Part shown: piece after piece, positions 8,246-19,421 of the stretch
Position numbering within the stretch: position 1 is the stretch's first letter
Layout of the letters: the number at the start of each line of letters is the position of its first letter
DNA from: Polynucleobacter meluiroseus
GTDB taxonomy: Bacteria; Pseudomonadota; Gammaproteobacteria; Burkholderiales; Burkholderiaceae
NCBI GenBank assembly: GCA_945881875.1
Contig: CAMCVH010000003.1
Coordinates: 114,329 to 178,328, forward strand
Direction: 5' to 3'
DNA length: 64,000 nt
Made by a program: the position numbers and the translations under genes
The notes under the pieces: generated by a model
Seen by the model: the letters and a program-made list of their open reading frames with translations, nothing else
Told to the model about the DNA's origin: nothing
Database searches by the model: none

Positions 8246-10925
8246 CAAAATCTTCCTTTTGATCATCGCCAATGCGGCCAACATCAAAATATTGAGCATT
8301 TTTATTGGCTATATAGAATCCACTTACGCTTGACGCTGGAAGCATAGCCATTGACTCGGTTAGAGTCATATTAATTTCACTTGCTCTCAAAACATCAAAC
8401 ATATCTTTTTTGACTAAATGATCAGGGCAAGCTGGATAACCTGGCGCCGGACGAATACCTTGATAAGCCTCGTCAATCATTTCTGCATTTGTTAAAACTT
8501 CATCAGATGCATATCCCCAAAATTCTTTTCTTACTCGCTCATGCATTTTTTCTGCAAAAGCTTCTGCGAATCTATCCGCTAAAGCTTTTAGCATGATCGC
8601 ACTATAGTCATCATGCTTAGATTCAAATTCTTTTAATTTCTTTTCAATCGAATGTCCTGCTGTCACAGCAAACATACCCACATAATCAGTAACACCTGAT
8701 GATTTAGAGGCAACAAAATCTGCCAAACAACGGTTAGGTTTTTTTACGCCATCAACAACTGGCCGCTCTGACTGCTGCCTATAGTTTTTCCAAGTAAGAA
8801 CTACATCTTGACGGGATTCATCACTATAAAGCTCAATATCATCATCAACGCTATTTGCCGGGTAAAAGGCAACGATCGCATCAGCTTGTATCCAGCGACC
8901 TTGAATGATCTTTAACAACATATCTTGAGCATCTTGGTAGACTTTTGTAGCGGAATCGCCAACAACCTCATCATCCAATATTTGAGGGAACTTACCAGCC
9001 AAATCCCAAGTTTGGAAAAATGGGGTCCAATCAATACATTTTGCAATTTCTGCTAAGTCGTAATTTTTGAAAACTCTTCGTCCAATAAACATAGGCTTAG
9101 TTATAAGCTCTTTTTCCCAATCAATTACTTGCTTATTCGCCCTGGCTAATTCAATGCTAATTAATGGCGTTTGCTTTTTATTAGCATGTTGCTGACGTAT
9201 TCTTTCGTAATCAACAACCAAACTATCAATGAACTTTTTGGAGCCTTCATCAGAGAGTAAGCTCGATGCGACAGATACAGCTCTTGATGCGTCCGGGACG
9301 TAAACGACCGGGCCATCATAAAATGGGGCAATTTTGACGGCAGTATGCACGCGTGACGTTGTGGCTCCACCAATCATTAGAGGCATTTTTTTGTCGCGGA
9401 AGTATTCATCACGTTGCATCTCTTCAGCCACATAAGCCATCTCTTCTAGAGACGGCGTTATAAGACCTGATAAGCCGATAATGTCTGCTTTTTCTTCTTT
9501 GGCTTTTTCTAGAATCTGATTACAAGGAACCATTACACCCATATTTACAACGTCAAAGTTATTGCATTGCAATACAACCGTAACAATATTTTTTCCAATA
9601 TCGTGAACATCGCCCTTCACAGTGGCCATGATAATTTTTCCACGAGACTTGACATCTCCACCGCTCTTTAAAATTTGTCTTTTTTCTTCTTCAATGAACG
9701 GAATTAAATGTGCTACGGCCTGCTTCATTACCCGAGCACTTTTGACAACTTGAGGCAAAAACATTTTTCCATCACCAAACAAATCACCGACCACATTCAT
9801 ACCATCCATCAACGGACCTTCGATTACTTCGATAGGTCGTCCATTGGCATTAGAAATTTCTAAACGCATCTCCTCAGTGTCCTCAACGATATGAGAAGTG
9901 ATGCCATGAACTAGGGCGTGCGTTAATCGATCTCGTACAGTGTTCTCACGCCAAGCCAAAGTCTCTTCAGCCTTTGCGCCACCGCCTTTGTACTCATCTG
10001 CGATATCTAATAAGCGCTCAGTTGGAGTTTTGCCTTCTTTTTCTGCAAAACGGTTAAGTACGATGTCTTCTACACGTTCTTTTAATTTCTCATCCAAATC
10101 TGCGTAAACGCCCAATTGTCCAGCATTAACAATTCCCATGTCCAATCCGGCACGGATGGCGTGATATAAGAAAACTGTATGAATAGCTTCACGTACAACA
10201 TCGTTTCCACGGAATGAAAAACTAACGTTTGAAACACCACCACTTACCTTAGCGCCAGGTAAATTCTTTTTAATCCAGGCTGTGGCATTGATGAAGTCGT
10301 TAGCATAGTTATCGTGTTCCTCGATACCAGTTGCAATCGCAAAAATATTAGGGTCAAAAATAATATCTTCGGCAGGAAATCGGAGTTCATTGACTAAAAT
10401 TTTATAACTACGCTCACAAATTTCTATTTTTCTTTGATAAGTATCTGCCTGCCCCTTTTCATCAAAGGCCATAACAACTGCTGCAGCACCATAGCGACGA
10501 ATAAGTTTTGCTTGCTGCCTAAATCCGTCCTCTCCCTCTTTCATGGAGATCGAATTAACAATGGCTTTACCTTGAACGCACTGAAGACCTGCCTCAATGA
10601 CGCTCCACTTTGACGAGTCGATCATCAAAGGAACTCTAGAGATATCAGGCTCTGATGCAATCAAGTTTAGGAAGCGAACCATAGCTGCTTTTGAATCCAA
10701 CATGGCTTCATCCATATTGATATCAATTATTTGTGCGCCATTTTCAACTTGTTGACGAGCTACAGATAAAGCCTCATCGTATTGCCCATTAAGAATCATG
10801 CGAGAAAATGCTTTTGATCCAGTAACGTTAGTTCTTTCTCCAACGTTTACGAAGCGGATAAGCGGGCTTATATTGCATGGCTCCAAACCAGCAAGACGCA
10901 TTGGAGGAAGCTTTAATTCAGTCAT
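8229..10925 (-). CDS. metH: Cobalamin-dependent methionine synthase, folate/B12/activation part
   Basis: This 898-residue protein carries the folate-binding pterin domain ([18 protein letters not shown] near residue 20), the cobalamin cap and Rossmann domains with the B12 lower-ligand motif [13 protein letters not shown] (His ~445), and the C-terminal SAM-dependent reactivation domain ([12 protein letters not shown]). The homocysteine-binding domain is absent and is encoded by the separate gene just upstream. Start at 10925 is supported by a Shine-Dalgarno AAGGAG about nine bases upstream and a one-base TGATG overlap with the upstream stop. A longer frame to 10952 is less likely. Confidence 0.95.
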   Translation of the reverse strand: MTELKLPPMRLAGLEPCNISPLIRFVNVGERTNVTGSKAFSRMILNGQYDEALSVARQQVENGAQIIDINMDEAMLDSKAAMVRFLNLIASEPDISRVPLMIDSSKWSVIEAGLQCVQGKAIVNSISMKEGEDGFRQQAKLIRRYGAAAVVMAFDEKGQADTYQRKIEICERSYKILVNELRFPAEDIIFDPNIFAIATGIEEHDNYANDFINATAWIKKNLPGAKVSGGVSNVSFSFRGNDVVREAIHTVFLYHAIRAGLDMGIVNAGQLGVYADLDEKLKERVEDIVLNRFAEKEGKTPTERLLDIADEYKGGGAKAEETLAWRENTVRDRLTHALVHGITSHIVEDTEEMRLEISNANGRPIEVIEGPLMDGMNVVGDLFGDGKMFLPQVVKSARVMKQAVAHLIPFIEEEKRQILKSGGDVKSRGKIIMATVKGDVHDIGKNIVTVVLQCNNFDVVNMGVMVPCNQILEKAKEEKADIIGLSGLITPSLEEMAYVAEEMQRDEYFRDKKMPLMIGGATTSRVHTAVKIAPFYDGPVVYVPDASRAVSVASSLLSDEGSKKFIDSLVVDYERIRQQHANKKQTPLISIELARANKQVIDWEKELITKPMFIGRRVFKNYDLAEIAKCIDWTPFFQTWDLAGKFPQILDDEVVGDSATKVYQDAQDMLLKIIQGRWIQADAIVAFYPANSVDDDIELYSDESRQDVVLTWKNYRQQSERPVVDGVKKPNRCLADFVASKSSGVTDYVGMFAVTAGHSIEKKLKEFESKHDDYSAIMLKALADRFAEAFAEKMHERVRKEFWGYASDEVLTNAEMIDEAYQGIRPAPGYPACPDHLVKKDMFDVLRASEINMTLTESMAMLPASSVSGFYIANKNAQYFDVGRIGDDQKEDFAKRPK

Positions 10926-11962
10926 CACGCAGACTCCTTGTATGCATCCCAATGACGTGTAGTTCTCTTCGCAACAGCATCTACAATTGCCTTAATATGA
11001 GCTGGTGTAGTTCCACAACAGCCACCAACAAGATTAACTAATCCATCACGTGAAAATTCATCAAGCAACTTAGATGTCATCTCAGGAGTTTCATCAAATC
11101 CCGTATCACTCATAGGGTTTGGTAGGCCGGCATTAGGATAGCAAGAAACTGCAACATCACAAACTTTAGCAAGCTCGGCTATATAAGGGCGCATCAGCGC
11201 TGCACCAAGAGCACAATTTAATCCAAATGTTAAAGGCTTAGCATGGCGCAAACTATTCCAAAAAGCTTCGACAGTTTGGCCAGAAAGTATGCGTCCGGAA
11301 GCATCGGTCACTGTTCCAGAAATCATTATTGGAATACGAACGCCTTTTTCTTCAAAAAACTCGTCAATAGCAAATAAAGCCGCTTTTGCATTCAAAGTAT
11401 CGAAAATAGTCTCAACTAAAAATACGTCTGAACCACCCTCGTAAAGAGCTTCTACCTGATCTCTGTATGCAGCTCGCAATTGTTCAAATGTGACATTTCT
11501 TGCACCTGGATCATTGACATCAGGAGAGATACTTGCTGTCTTGGGCGTTGGACCAACAGCCCCAGCGACAAACCGAGGCTTTTCTGGTGTTGAAAATTCG
11601 TCACACGCCTGCTTCGCCAGTTTTGCAGCGGCTAAATTCATTTCCCTTGCAAGCTCAGGCATTTTGTAATCATCTTGAGCTACGGTTGTTGCTCCAAAGG
11701 TATTTGTTTCAATTAAATCTGCGCCTGCCGCCAAATATTGACGATGAATATCTAAAATAATTTCAGGATGAGTGATATTGAGTAATTCGTTGTTTCCTTT
11801 TAAATCACTCGGGTGCGCCTCAAAGCGATTGTTTTGAGGCAAGCCTCTGTAGTCATTTTCAGATAACTTGAATTGCTGGATCAAGGTGCCCATCGCACCA
11901 TCCAAGACCAATATTCGATTTTTCAGCAACTCTGGCAAATTTGCGCCACGGGTATAAAGCAT
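10925..11962 (-). CDS. Homocysteine S-methyltransferase domain of split MetH
   Basis: The 345-residue product corresponds to the N-terminal Hcy-binding domain of Met[26 protein letters not shown], a GLNCALGA zinc-ligand cysteine, and [11 protein letters not shown] with the two adjacent zinc-binding cysteines. It would present homocysteine to the methylcobalamin carried by the downstream subunit. ATG at 11962 is preferred over an in-frame TTG at 11989. The TGATG junction with the next gene implies translational coupling and near-equal synthesis of the halves. Confidence 0.92.
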   Translation of the reverse strand: MLYTRGANLPELLKNRILVLDGAMGTLIQQFKLSENDYRGLPQNNRFEAHPSDLKGNNELLNITHPEIILDIHRQYLAAGADLIETNTFGATTVAQDDYKMPELAREMNLAAAKLAKQACDEFSTPEKPRFVAGAVGPTPKTASISPDVNDPGARNVTFEQLRAAYRDQVEALYEGGSDVFLVETIFDTLNAKAALFAIDEFFEEKGVRIPIMISGTVTDASGRILSGQTVEAFWNSLRHAKPLTFGLNCALGAALMRPYIAELAKVCDVAVSCYPNAGLPNPMSDTGFDETPEMTSKLLDEFSRDGLVNLVGGCCGTTPAHIKAIVDAVAKRTTRHWDAYKESA

Positions 11963-12078
11963 AGGTAAAAACTCTTGGTTTAACCGCAAACTGATTGCGA
12001 CAATTGTGTTAAAGCTATATTTTATCGGTATTACAGATATTTATCTGATTCTATTAACTTTTCTTTATAGGGGCTCTT

Positions 12079-12540
12079 ATGTTTGGTGCTATGCCTGATT
12101 TCAACCAAAGTCTTGAAATGTTCAAAACAATGTGGGGTAATTCGCCAACTCCAGGCGATTTAAGTGGCTTTGGGGCTGGGATTGGCGGTGGGGCTGGGAT
12201 GCCCATACTGGATATTGAGGAGCTTGATAAGCGTATTCAGGACTTAAAAAGTGTCGAAAACTGGTTACAGCTAAATATGAGCGTTCTGCGAAGTACTATC
12301 CAAGGCCTTGAAGTTCAGCGTGCCACGCTAGCGGCTCTTCAGAGCTTCAGTGCAGCATTGAGTCCAGAGGCCTTGGCAGAAGTCAGTAAAGCTGCTCAAA
12401 AAGCTGCCAGCCAAGCCACTCAAGCGACCACAAATATGGCAACTGAAATGGCCTCAGGTGGTTTTTCAGGCATAAAAGCCAAAAAACCACGTCAAAGCAA
12501 ACCACGAGCTACCAGTACAAGGCGCCCAAAAACTAGTTAA
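12079..12540 (+). CDS. PhaM-like polyhydroxyalkanoate granule protein
   Basis: This 153-residue protein has a Gly-rich segment (FGAGIGGGAGMPILDIEELDKRI), a helical region, and a basic Lys/Arg/Pro-rich tail (KKPRQSKPRATSTRRPKTS) of the DNA-binding AlgP/histone H1 type. This layout matches PhaM of Burkholderiales, which binds both the PHB synthase and the nucleoid and controls granule number and segregation. A phasin-like gene and phaZ lie at the other end of the window. No paired synthase is adjacent, so assignment rests on architecture. Confidence 0.75.
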   Translation: MFGAMPDFNQSLEMFKTMWGNSPTPGDLSGFGAGIGGGAGMPILDIEELDKRIQDLKSVENWLQLNMSVLRSTIQGLEVQRATLAALQSFSAALSPEALAEVSKAAQKAASQATQATTNMATEMASGGFSGIKAKKPRQSKPRATSTRRPKTS

Positions 12541-12671
12541 GCAAGAAAACTCAGAGTCTTAATGCTTGTATGACTCCAAATAGATCAACTTATCAATTAC
12601 TGAGATAGGTATTTAGTTTTTTATTGAAAGTTGATCACTTTTGCCATTTTTTTATGACGCTTATTAGTAAC

Positions 12672-12677
12672 TATAAT
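12672..12677 (+). promoter_or_regulatory. Probable sigma70 -10 element of the carbonic anhydrase gene
   Basis: A perfect TATAAT hexamer lies 45 bases before the start codon. The -35 region 17 bases upstream is T-rich and weak. Confidence 0.5.
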
Positions 12678-12721
12678 GTTCAATTAAGAATCATTGTTCA
12701 ACTCTCAATTTAAAGCCGAAC

Positions 12722-13396
12722 ATGTCAACACCCAATAATCCATACATCTTATCTAAGTTGCTTGAAAACAATAAAGAGTGGGTTGCATCTGTCACCAAAA
12801 TTGATCCGGACTACTTCAGCCGTCTAGTTGATCAGCAAGCTCCTGAGTACTTGTGGATTGGATGTTCAGATTCAAGAGTCCCAGCCAATCAGATTACAGG
12901 CCTTGCCCCTGGCGAGGTCTTTGTTCATAGAAATATTGCTAACGTTGTTGTCCATACTGATTTAAACGCTTTATCAGTTATTCAGTTTGCTGTTGATCTA
13001 ATAAAAGTTAAACACGTCATCGTGGTTGGTCATTATGGTTGCTCTGGTGTTAAAGCCGCTCAAAAGAAAGCTCGTATCGGACTAGCTGATAATTGGATTC
13101 GCCATGTGCAGGATGTACAAGATAAACATGGTAAATATTTAGGCTCGATACTTAAAGAGTCCGAGCGCTTTGACGGCCTTTGTGAATTAAATGTCATAGA
13201 ACAAGTGATGAATGTCTGTCAAACATCAAGCGTGCAAGATGCCTGGTTGAATAATCAGGACTTAACTGTTCACGGCTGGATTTATGATCTCAAAGATGGA
13301 TGTGTTAGAGATCTGGGCGTTAGTATCAAAAGTGCTAGTGAGTTAGAGTCTAGATACCAATCAATACTGACAAAAAATTACTCTCACAGTGAGTGA
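12722..13396 (+). CDS. can: Beta-class carbonic anhydrase
   Basis: The 224-residue protein interconverts CO2 and bicarbonate. Zinc ligands and catalytic dyad are visible in CSDSRVP (C-x-D-x-R) and HYGCSG (H-x2-C), with the family segment HRNIANVV between them. Length and motifs fit the E. coli Can group. It probably supplies bicarbonate for carboxylases. Its stop overlaps the GTG start of the following DUF1289 gene. Confidence 0.95.
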   Translation: MSTPNNPYILSKLLENNKEWVASVTKIDPDYFSRLVDQQAPEYLWIGCSDSRVPANQITGLAPGEVFVHRNIANVVVHTDLNALSVIQFAVDLIKVKHVIVVGHYGCSGVKAAQKKARIGLADNWIRHVQDVQDKHGKYLGSILKESERFDGLCELNVIEQVMNVCQTSSVQDAWLNNQDLTVHGWIYDLKDGCVRDLGVSIKSASELESRYQSILTKNYSHSE

Positions 13397-13598
13397 TACT
13401 CCACCAAACTCTTACATAGATCCTCAATCACCATGCATTAACTTATGCAAAATGGATGATGAAGATCTCTACTGTCTTGGATGTCATCGAACACTTGAAG
13501 AAATTGCGAACTGGAGTAGCTTAAGCATTATTGATAAGGAAGCGCTTCTTTTGACTCTTAAAAAGCGTCCAAAAAAAAATCTTGCGACTGACGAATAA
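13389..13598 (+). CDS. DUF1289 family protein
   Basis: A 69-residue protein starting at a GTG that overlaps the carbonic anhydrase stop. It has the DUF1289 cysteine pattern PCINLCKMDDEDLYCLGCHRTLEEIANWSSLS, which probably binds a metal ion or cluster. The family has no proven function and is common in proteobacteria as a downstream passenger of other genes. The basic C-terminus (KKRPKKN) might contact nucleic acid; that is speculative. Confidence 0.85.
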   Translation: MSDTPPNSYIDPQSPCINLCKMDDEDLYCLGCHRTLEEIANWSSLSIIDKEALLLTLKKRPKKNLATDE

Positions 13599-13628
13599 AA
13601 AAAGAGGCCACTTACGTGGCCTCTTTTT
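13598..13628. terminator. Bidirectional intrinsic terminator
   Basis: A strong hairpin AAAGAGGCCAC-TTAC-GTGGCCTCTTT is flanked by A-runs on the left and T-runs on the right. It can stop transcription from both DUF1289 (plus) and the Bug receptor gene (minus). Confidence 0.92.
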
Positions 13629-13654
13629 ACATCGCAACACGATTAATTAAATAA

Positions 13655-14638
13655 TTAATCTGCGTAGATACCAGCCTTTTTAATGATTGGTGTCCACAAG
13701 TCGATTTGAGCTTTCAAATGAGCTTTATGACCAGCTGGGCTAGCACTTTTCTCATTTGGTACCACAACACCTAAGTCAGTCATTTTAGCTTTGTAGCTTG
13801 CATCATTAATACTTGCTTTAATGGCAGCAGAAAGCTTGTCAGTTGTATCTTTAGAAGTGCCTTTAGGTGCATAAACACCATGCCATACGTTGACCTGGAA
13901 ATCCTTCAAGCCTTGCTCATGCAATGTTGGAATATCCTTAAAAGCTGGAATACGCTGCAATGTTGAAGCGCCGTAAGCTTTTACAGAACCAGCTTTTAAC
14001 TGCCCTGCCAAATTAGTTGTTTGATCACACATTAATTGAACCTGACCACCCATCAAATCAGTTAAAGCAGGAGCTGTGCCCTTGTAAGGAACAGTCGTCA
14101 TATCTTGCTGGACTGCGCTCATAAATAGCAAACCGCAAAGATGGCTAGCTGAACCAATACCGGCATTTGCATAAGCAGCGTCTAAACCTTTTGCTTTGAT
14201 GTAAACCATTAACTCTTTCAAGTTTTTGGCTTGCAAATCTTTGTTACCAACCATAATCATTGGCGCATCGGCTACTTGACCTAAATGTTCAAAGTCTGTC
14301 ATTGGATCGTAGCCTAAATTACGGAATAGGCCAGGGGCTGTAGACATACCAATATGGTGGACTAACAATGTATAACCATCATTTTTTGCGCTCATTACTT
14401 TTTTAGCGGCAACCGTACCACCTGCACCAGGTGTGTTTTCAACAATCACCTGTTGCTTTAATGACTTGGTCATCAAGAGAGCTAATTCACGAGCCACTTT
14501 ATCTGTTGGGCCGCCAGCTGCAAACGGTACAACTAAAGTAATTGGCTTGTCATCAGGGAATGCTGCATGAGTTGTGCCTGACACAAGCGCTGCGAGTACT
14601 CCAACTGCAATCATCGCTTTGCGAAAATTCTTATTCAT
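13655..14638 (-). CDS. Bug-type tripartite tricarboxylate transporter substrate-binding protein
   Basis: A 327-residue periplasmic receptor with an N-terminal signal peptide (cleavage near SGTTHAAFPDD) and the Bug-family segments PITLVVPFAAGGPTDKVAREL, VIVENTPGAGGTVAA and the MVGNKDL strand. Bug receptors usually deliver carboxylates to TctAB permeases. No tctA or tctB lies nearby, so this is an orphan receptor, common in Burkholderiales. The ligand cannot be read from sequence. It has its own Shine-Dalgarno (AAGGAG) and ends at the shared terminator. Confidence 0.92.
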   Translation of the reverse strand: MNKNFRKAMIAVGVLAALVSGTTHAAFPDDKPITLVVPFAAGGPTDKVARELALLMTKSLKQQVIVENTPGAGGTVAAKKVMSAKNDGYTLLVHHIGMSTAPGLFRNLGYDPMTDFEHLGQVADAPMIMVGNKDLQAKNLKELMVYIKAKGLDAAYANAGIGSASHLCGLLFMSAVQQDMTTVPYKGTAPALTDLMGGQVQLMCDQTTNLAGQLKAGSVKAYGASTLQRIPAFKDIPTLHEQGLKDFQVNVWHGVYAPKGTSKDTTDKLSAAIKASINDASYKAKMTDLGVVVPNEKSASPAGHKAHLKAQIDLWTPIIKKAGIYAD

Positions 14639-14802
14639 TCATATCTCCTTATAGTTGTTGCCATAAAAGTGAGCAAATCAACTTTTCTATTGTAAGTAAA
14701 AATAAAGAGGAAGACGTAAAGAGGGTCTTTGTTTTAGTTAGCGTTAACCCTAGTTTTCTATTTAATTTAAAGTCTTGTAACCAGAAATGTTGCGCTGCAA
14801 AA

Positions 14803-15246
14803 CTATAAAGCTGGCATTTGAGACTCTGACATCAGAAATTGAAGATGATCTGAGGTAATGATGACTTCTTCCTTGATCGCACGTTTTGCAAGCTTGAGTA
14901 CTAACTTATCTTTACTAATAAGGGTTGATGGCTTAAAACTAAAAGCTAAGTTAATAAATACTTGATCATCACGATCCTTACACTTCCAAGGGGCTACTTG
15001 AAGATCTGACTGTTTAACTAATCGAGACCAGCTCTGCCACTGTAAAAGTATTTCAGCTTGTTTTTGTTTATCTAAACTGAATTGAGGTCTGCTGATAACA
15101 TCCATCAACTCATCTAAAGTGTCTTCAGTTACAAGAGCATCGAGCTCTTGATTTGATAGGGCAGCCCTCAAGGGATGCGCTCGCTGATCATCAAAAACAA
15201 AAATGTCCAATAAGATATTTGTATCCAAAATAACAGTTGGCTTCAT
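14803..15246 (-). CDS. PIN-domain protein (putative toxin COG1569 type)
   Basis: A 147-residue PIN-fold protein. Acidic metal-binding residues are visible in ILDTNILLDIFVF (Asp-8), TLDELMDV, and CKDRDDQVFINLA. PIN proteins are usually RNA-cleaving nucleases and often toxins of VapBC modules. No antitoxin-like small gene is next to it; it lies 15 bp after glmS on the same strand. It may be a solitary processing nuclease or a stable chromosomal passenger rather than a TA toxin. Confidence 0.78.
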   Translation of the reverse strand: MKPTVILDTNILLDIFVFDDQRAHPLRAALSNQELDALVTEDTLDELMDVISRPQFSLDKQKQAEILLQWQSWSRLVKQSDLQVAPWKCKDRDDQVFINLAFSFKPSTLISKDKLVLKLAKRAIKEEVIITSDHLQFLMSESQMPAL

Positions 15247-15261
15247 TTGGATTTTTAAAAA

Positions 15262-17082
15262 TTACTCCACCGTCACTGATTTTGCAAGATTCCTAGGTTT
15301 ATCAACGTCTGTACCTATCACACAAGCCGTGTGATAGGCCAGTAGTTGTAAAGGTATCACATGAAGAATGGGTGAGAGATCTCCATAATTCTCAGGCATG
15401 CGTATAACGTGAATACCATCGTCCGCAGTAATTTGAGAATCTGAATCTGCAAAGACGTAAAGTCTTCCGCCTCGGGCTTTAACTTCTTGCATATTAGATT
15501 TAAGTTTTTCTAACAATGCATCATTAGGAGCAACTGTTACAACAGGCATCTTATCTGTTACCAATGCTAATGGTCCGTGCTTTAACTCTCCGGCCGGATA
15601 AGCTTCAGCATGTATATAAGAAATTTCCTTCAGCTTGAGAGCTCCCTCTAATGCAATTGGATAATGTAAACCTCGCCCTAAAAATAGTGCGTTTTCACAT
15701 TTAGCAAATGCTTCACTCCACGCAATAATTTGTGGCTCAAGAGCTAAAGCCGCATTAATTGCTGATGGCAAATGACGTAAACGATTAAAAGCTGTTTTTT
15801 CTTGTGCTGCAGTTAGAAGCTTTCGGTGTTTAGCTAAAGTAAGCGCAAGTAAATACAAGCCAACTAGCTGAGTAGTAAATGCTTTTGTTGATGCCACACC
15901 AATCTCTGTTCCAGCGTGTGTCAAGAAACAATACCTAGTCTCTCGCACCATGGCACTGGTTGCCACATTACAAACTGCTAAAGTTTCTGTATGGCCTAAT
16001 GCCTGCGCATGACGAAGAGCTGCGAGGGTGTCTGCTGTTTCTCCTGATTGAGAAACCACAATAACTAAAGCATTTGGATTAGGTACTGTCTTGCGATATC
16101 GATACTCACTAGCAATTTCAACTTGAGTCGAGATGCCGGCTAAATCTTCAAGCCAATATTTAGCAGTACTGGCGGCGTAATAGCTGGTTCCACAAGCCAA
16201 AATTAAAACACTATTAATTTTTTCCCAGTCGGCGGTTGTTGCTCCAAAAATGGAAGGGTCGGCATATTGAGCATGACCTAAAGTGTCACTGATAGCCCGC
16301 GGCTGTTCAAAAATCTCTTTTTGCATGTAATGCTGATACGGTCCTAAGTCTACTGCTGCCACTTGAGCTGGAACATCTTTTTTCACCCGCGACTGAATGA
16401 CGCCATCAATATTTATAATAGTTATCTCGTCTGTTGTTAAAACAGCGATGTCACACTCTTCCAGATAAGACATTGCATTTGCATGCTCTGCAACTGCCAA
16501 AGCATCTGAAGCAAGAAAATTCTCATGCTCACCATAGGCAACCACCAATGGTGAGCCTACTCGGGCACCAACCAAAATACCCGGCGCATCTTGGGCAATG
16601 ACACCGATTGCATATGCCCCATGTAATCTTGGAACAGTAGCTCTTACTGCCTGAACTAAATCTCTCTTAGCCATCTTCACGTAGGTTTGATGAATAAGGT
16701 GTGCAATGACTTCTGTATCTGTCTGTGAAACAAATACATATCCTGCCACCTGTAACTCTGATCTAAGTTCTTCGTAATTTTCAATAATACCGTTATGAAC
16801 TAAACCAATTAAATCATTTGAAAAGTGTGGGTGAGCATTAAATGTATCTGGTTTGCCGTGCGTAGCCCACCGAGTGTGAGCAATACCAATATTTCCAGAC
16901 ATCTTATGACCTTGTTCTGCTAGATCAGAAACTCTTGCAGTAGTTCTTGCTCTTACTAATTGACCATCTGATAACAGTGCAAACCCGCAAGAATCATATC
17001 CCCTATATTCAAGACGGCGAAGACCCTCAACTAGAATGCTGACTACGTTTCTTTTGGCAACAGCGCCAACAATCCCACACAT
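15262..17082 (-). CDS. glmS: Glutamine--fructose-6-phosphate aminotransferase
   Basis: The 606-residue enzyme makes glucosamine-6-phosphate for peptidoglycan and LPS. It starts MCGIVGAV with catalytic Cys-2. The glutaminase domain ([16 protein letters not shown]) is followed by two SIS isomerase domains ([21 protein letters not shown]) and the C-terminal KSVTVE. It follows glmU in the same direction with a 40-bp gap, too short for a glmS ribozyme. It probably forms a glmU-glmS-PIN transcript. Confidence 0.97.
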   Translation of the reverse strand: MCGIVGAVAKRNVVSILVEGLRRLEYRGYDSCGFALLSDGQLVRARTTARVSDLAEQGHKMSGNIGIAHTRWATHGKPDTFNAHPHFSNDLIGLVHNGIIENYEELRSELQVAGYVFVSQTDTEVIAHLIHQTYVKMAKRDLVQAVRATVPRLHGAYAIGVIAQDAPGILVGARVGSPLVVAYGEHENFLASDALAVAEHANAMSYLEECDIAVLTTDEITIINIDGVIQSRVKKDVPAQVAAVDLGPYQHYMQKEIFEQPRAISDTLGHAQYADPSIFGATTADWEKINSVLILACGTSYYAASTAKYWLEDLAGISTQVEIASEYRYRKTVPNPNALVIVVSQSGETADTLAALRHAQALGHTETLAVCNVATSAMVRETRYCFLTHAGTEIGVASTKAFTTQLVGLYLLALTLAKHRKLLTAAQEKTAFNRLRHLPSAINAALALEPQIIAWSEAFAKCENALFLGRGLHYPIALEGALKLKEISYIHAEAYPAGELKHGPLALVTDKMPVVTVAPNDALLEKLKSNMQEVKARGGRLYVFADSDSQITADDGIHVIRMPENYGDLSPILHVIPLQLLAYHTACVIGTDVDKPRNLAKSVTVE

Positions 17083-17122
17083 AACTATTTCCTATTGATT
17101 AATTCTTTATTTTTTGTAATTT

Positions 17123-18490
17123 TTACTTGGGCTTTTTTGTAGGGCGCTGCCAATTCAAAGACGCTTGCTTTACTCTAGTAATAGTCAATTGACCAGCAGG
17201 CGCATCTTTTGTTAATGTAGTTCCAGCACCCAAAGTTGCTCCTTTGCCCACCGTTACAGGTGCAATCAGCTGACTATCAGAACCAATGAATACATCATCT
17301 TCGATAATAGTTTTATGTTTATTGACGCCATCGTAATTACAAGTGATAGTTCCAGCACCTACATTGACTCTTGCACCAATCTCAGCATCACCAATATATG
17401 CCAAATGATTAGCTTTACTGTTTGGACCTATCTGGCTATTTTTAACTTCAACAAAGTTACCGATGTGGACATCATCAGCTAACTCCGTTCCAGGACGTAA
17501 TCTTGCATAAGGTCCAATAATATTTCTACCCCCTACTTTTGCCTGATCAATATGTGTATAGGCATTAATGACTGCTCCCGCTTCAATCTCAGCATCACGA
17601 ATCACACAGTAGGGTCCGATGGTGACACCATCAGCTAAATGAACCTGGCCTTCAAAAATACAACCCACATCAATTTTGACATCCTGACCACAAACTAATT
17701 TCCCTCTAATATCTAATCTAGATGGATCAATAAGAGTAACGCCGGCATCAAGCAATCGATTTGCAAGTTCCAATTGCCAGGCTCGCTCTAATTCTGCTAA
17801 CTGTGCTCGATTATTAACTCCAACTGTTTCCCATGAAGCATCAGGAGATGACGTCATAACCGGGACACCCTCAAAAACAGCTAAAGAAATAATATCTGTT
17901 AAGTAGTACTCGCCTTGGGCATTATTAGGCTTTAGATTTTTAAGCCACTTCTTTAAATTAGCAGTTGGCACAACCATCAATCCAGTATTAATTTCTGTAA
18001 TTGCTTTGATCTCGGCTGAAGCATCTTTTTCTTCAATAATTGACTCTACACAACCATCTTGATTTCTAACTATTCTTCCATACCCTGTTGGGTTAGTCAT
18101 TTTTTGAGTTAACAATCCTAAACCACCATTGCTAGCCAAAAGACATAAACGTTCTAATGTTTGAGTTTGGATCAGAGGTACATCACCATAAAGAATCAAA
18201 GTAGGCAAATCATCGGTTAGCAGATCTACAGCTTGTAAAACAGCGTGTCCAGTACCTTTTTGTTCTTTTTGAACGACTGTTTTTGCTGAACCACCTGATT
18301 TAGCGAGGTATTCTTGAACAGATTCTCCGCCATGACCAATGACGACGACCACCTGATGCTGACCCGAAATTGCTTCAGCACTTGCCATGGCGTGGCCTAG
18401 CATAGGCTTACCTGCAATTGGATGTAAAACCTTTGGCAGCGCGGAATACATGCGTTTTCCTTGCCCAGCAGCTAATATGACTATATTCAT
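17123..18490 (-). CDS. glmU: Bifunctional UDP-N-acetylglucosamine pyrophosphorylase/glucosamine-1-P acetyltransferase
   Basis: This 455-residue enzyme follows GlmM in UDP-GlcNAc synthesis. The N-terminal nucleotidyltransferase has [20 protein letters not shown]. The C-terminal half is a left-handed beta-helix of hexapeptide repeats ([29 protein letters not shown]). Its start lies 13 bp from the divergently oriented DUF6279 lipoprotein gene, so their promoters must overlap each other's leaders. Confidence 0.97.
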   Translation of the reverse strand: MNIVILAAGQGKRMYSALPKVLHPIAGKPMLGHAMASAEAISGQHQVVVVIGHGGESVQEYLAKSGGSAKTVVQKEQKGTGHAVLQAVDLLTDDLPTLILYGDVPLIQTQTLERLCLLASNGGLGLLTQKMTNPTGYGRIVRNQDGCVESIIEEKDASAEIKAITEINTGLMVVPTANLKKWLKNLKPNNAQGEYYLTDIISLAVFEGVPVMTSSPDASWETVGVNNRAQLAELERAWQLELANRLLDAGVTLIDPSRLDIRGKLVCGQDVKIDVGCIFEGQVHLADGVTIGPYCVIRDAEIEAGAVINAYTHIDQAKVGGRNIIGPYARLRPGTELADDVHIGNFVEVKNSQIGPNSKANHLAYIGDAEIGARVNVGAGTITCNYDGVNKHKTIIEDDVFIGSDSQLIAPVTVGKGATLGAGTTLTKDAPAGQLTITRVKQASLNWQRPTKKPK

Positions 18491-18503
18491 TGATAATAAT
18501 TAT

Positions 18504-19421
18504 ATGAGTTTATTCCGACGTTTCCTAACTACTAAGTTAATCATATCTTTTTTACTGGCAACCACGTTACTTGGTTGTAGTACGGTACGCTTTGCCTACA
18601 ACCAGGGGGATACTCTCACCTATTGGTGGCTTGATGATCATATTGGCTTCAATCAGGTACAAGAGCCTCTTATTCGCAGCTCTCTAGAGCGACATTTTTG
18701 GTGGCATCGCACAGAGCAATTACCAGAAATATCTGGATCACTGCAGCGCGCTCAAAAAAAATTACAAGGTCCAATCTCCAAATCTGAATTTTTGATACTG
18801 CGCTCGGAGTTTCAGAAATACACTTATAAAATTGCAGATGAAATAATTCCTGATACTGCAAAGTTACTCATTAGTCTTGATGCTTCACAAATCGAAACAA
18901 TTCAAAAAAGAATTAATAAAAATAATCAGAAGTTTAAAAATGAGTATTTGCCTAAAGATAAAAATAAGCAAGTAAGTGTAAGAGTTAACAAAATTATTGA
19001 ACGAACAAAATGGTTCTATGGAGGTTTAAGTAGCTCTCAGGAAAGCAAAATCAGAGAGTTTCTAATGAAAAATCCAATTGATGCTGAAATAGTTTTTGAA
19101 CAAAAACTTCGCAGACAATCTGAATTTATTGCTCTCTGTAAAGAAGTTCAGCAGCAAAAATTAAGTCAACAAGCAACTGAAGCTCTTCTTCGAGATTACA
19201 TGAAACATTTCGAAAGTGGAAGAAATAAAGAGCAACAAGCTTTTCATAAAAAATGGGTGGAGTCTGGCGCAGAAACCGCCTCATTCATAAGTTCTGTTGT
19301 CAATGAAGAGCAAAATAAACATGCCTCTGAAAAAATTGGCAGTTGGATATCCGACATACAAGAACTAATTAAAGATTCAACTGTATTGGCTGCCAAGAGA
19401 TCTGCTCGTCTAAATCGTTAG
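18504..19421 (+). CDS. DUF6279 family lipoprotein
   Basis: The 305-residue protein starts at ATG 18504, with a basic N-terminus, a hydrophobic helix and the lipobox LLGC, so it should be a lipidated envelope protein. The mature part opens [22 protein letters not shown], a DUF6279 hallmark, and continues as a charged helical domain. Function is unknown. A longer frame upstream would run into glmU and lose the signal peptide. Its last 53 bp overlap the end of convergent ttcA. Confidence 0.85.
   Translation: MSLFRRFLTTKLIISFLLATTLLGCSTVRFAYNQGDTLTYWWLDDHIGFNQVQEPLIRSSLERHFWWHRTEQLPEISGSLQRAQKKLQGPISKSEFLILRSEFQKYTYKIADEIIPDTAKLLISLDASQIETIQKRINKNNQKFKNEYLPKDKNKQVSVRVNKIIERTKWFYGGLSSSQESKIREFLMKNPIDAEIVFEQKLRRQSEFIALCKEVQQQKLSQQATEALLRDYMKHFESGRNKEQQAFHKKWVESGAETASFISSVVNEEQNKHASEKIGSWISDIQELIKDSTVLAAKRSARLNR

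Noticed and set aside
8229..11989. Frameshifted metH pseudogene
   Set aside because: Both parts are full domain units, the junction is a TGATG overlap and the second part has its own AAGGAG at normal spacing, so this is a natural two-gene MetH.
11963..12078. Cobalamin riboswitch before the metH pair
   Set aside because: Only about 116 bases separate it from the divergent PhaM-like gene, which is too short for a B12 riboswitch, and no B12-box-like sequence was seen.
14803..15246. Complete toxin-antitoxin module with the PIN protein
   Set aside because: No small partner ORF with a DNA-binding look occurs on either side; glmS and the Bug receptor flank it.
17083..17122. glmS ribozyme
   Set aside because: The gap between glmU and glmS is 40 bases, far below ribozyme size, and the organism is a proteobacterium where GlmY/Z-type control is usual.
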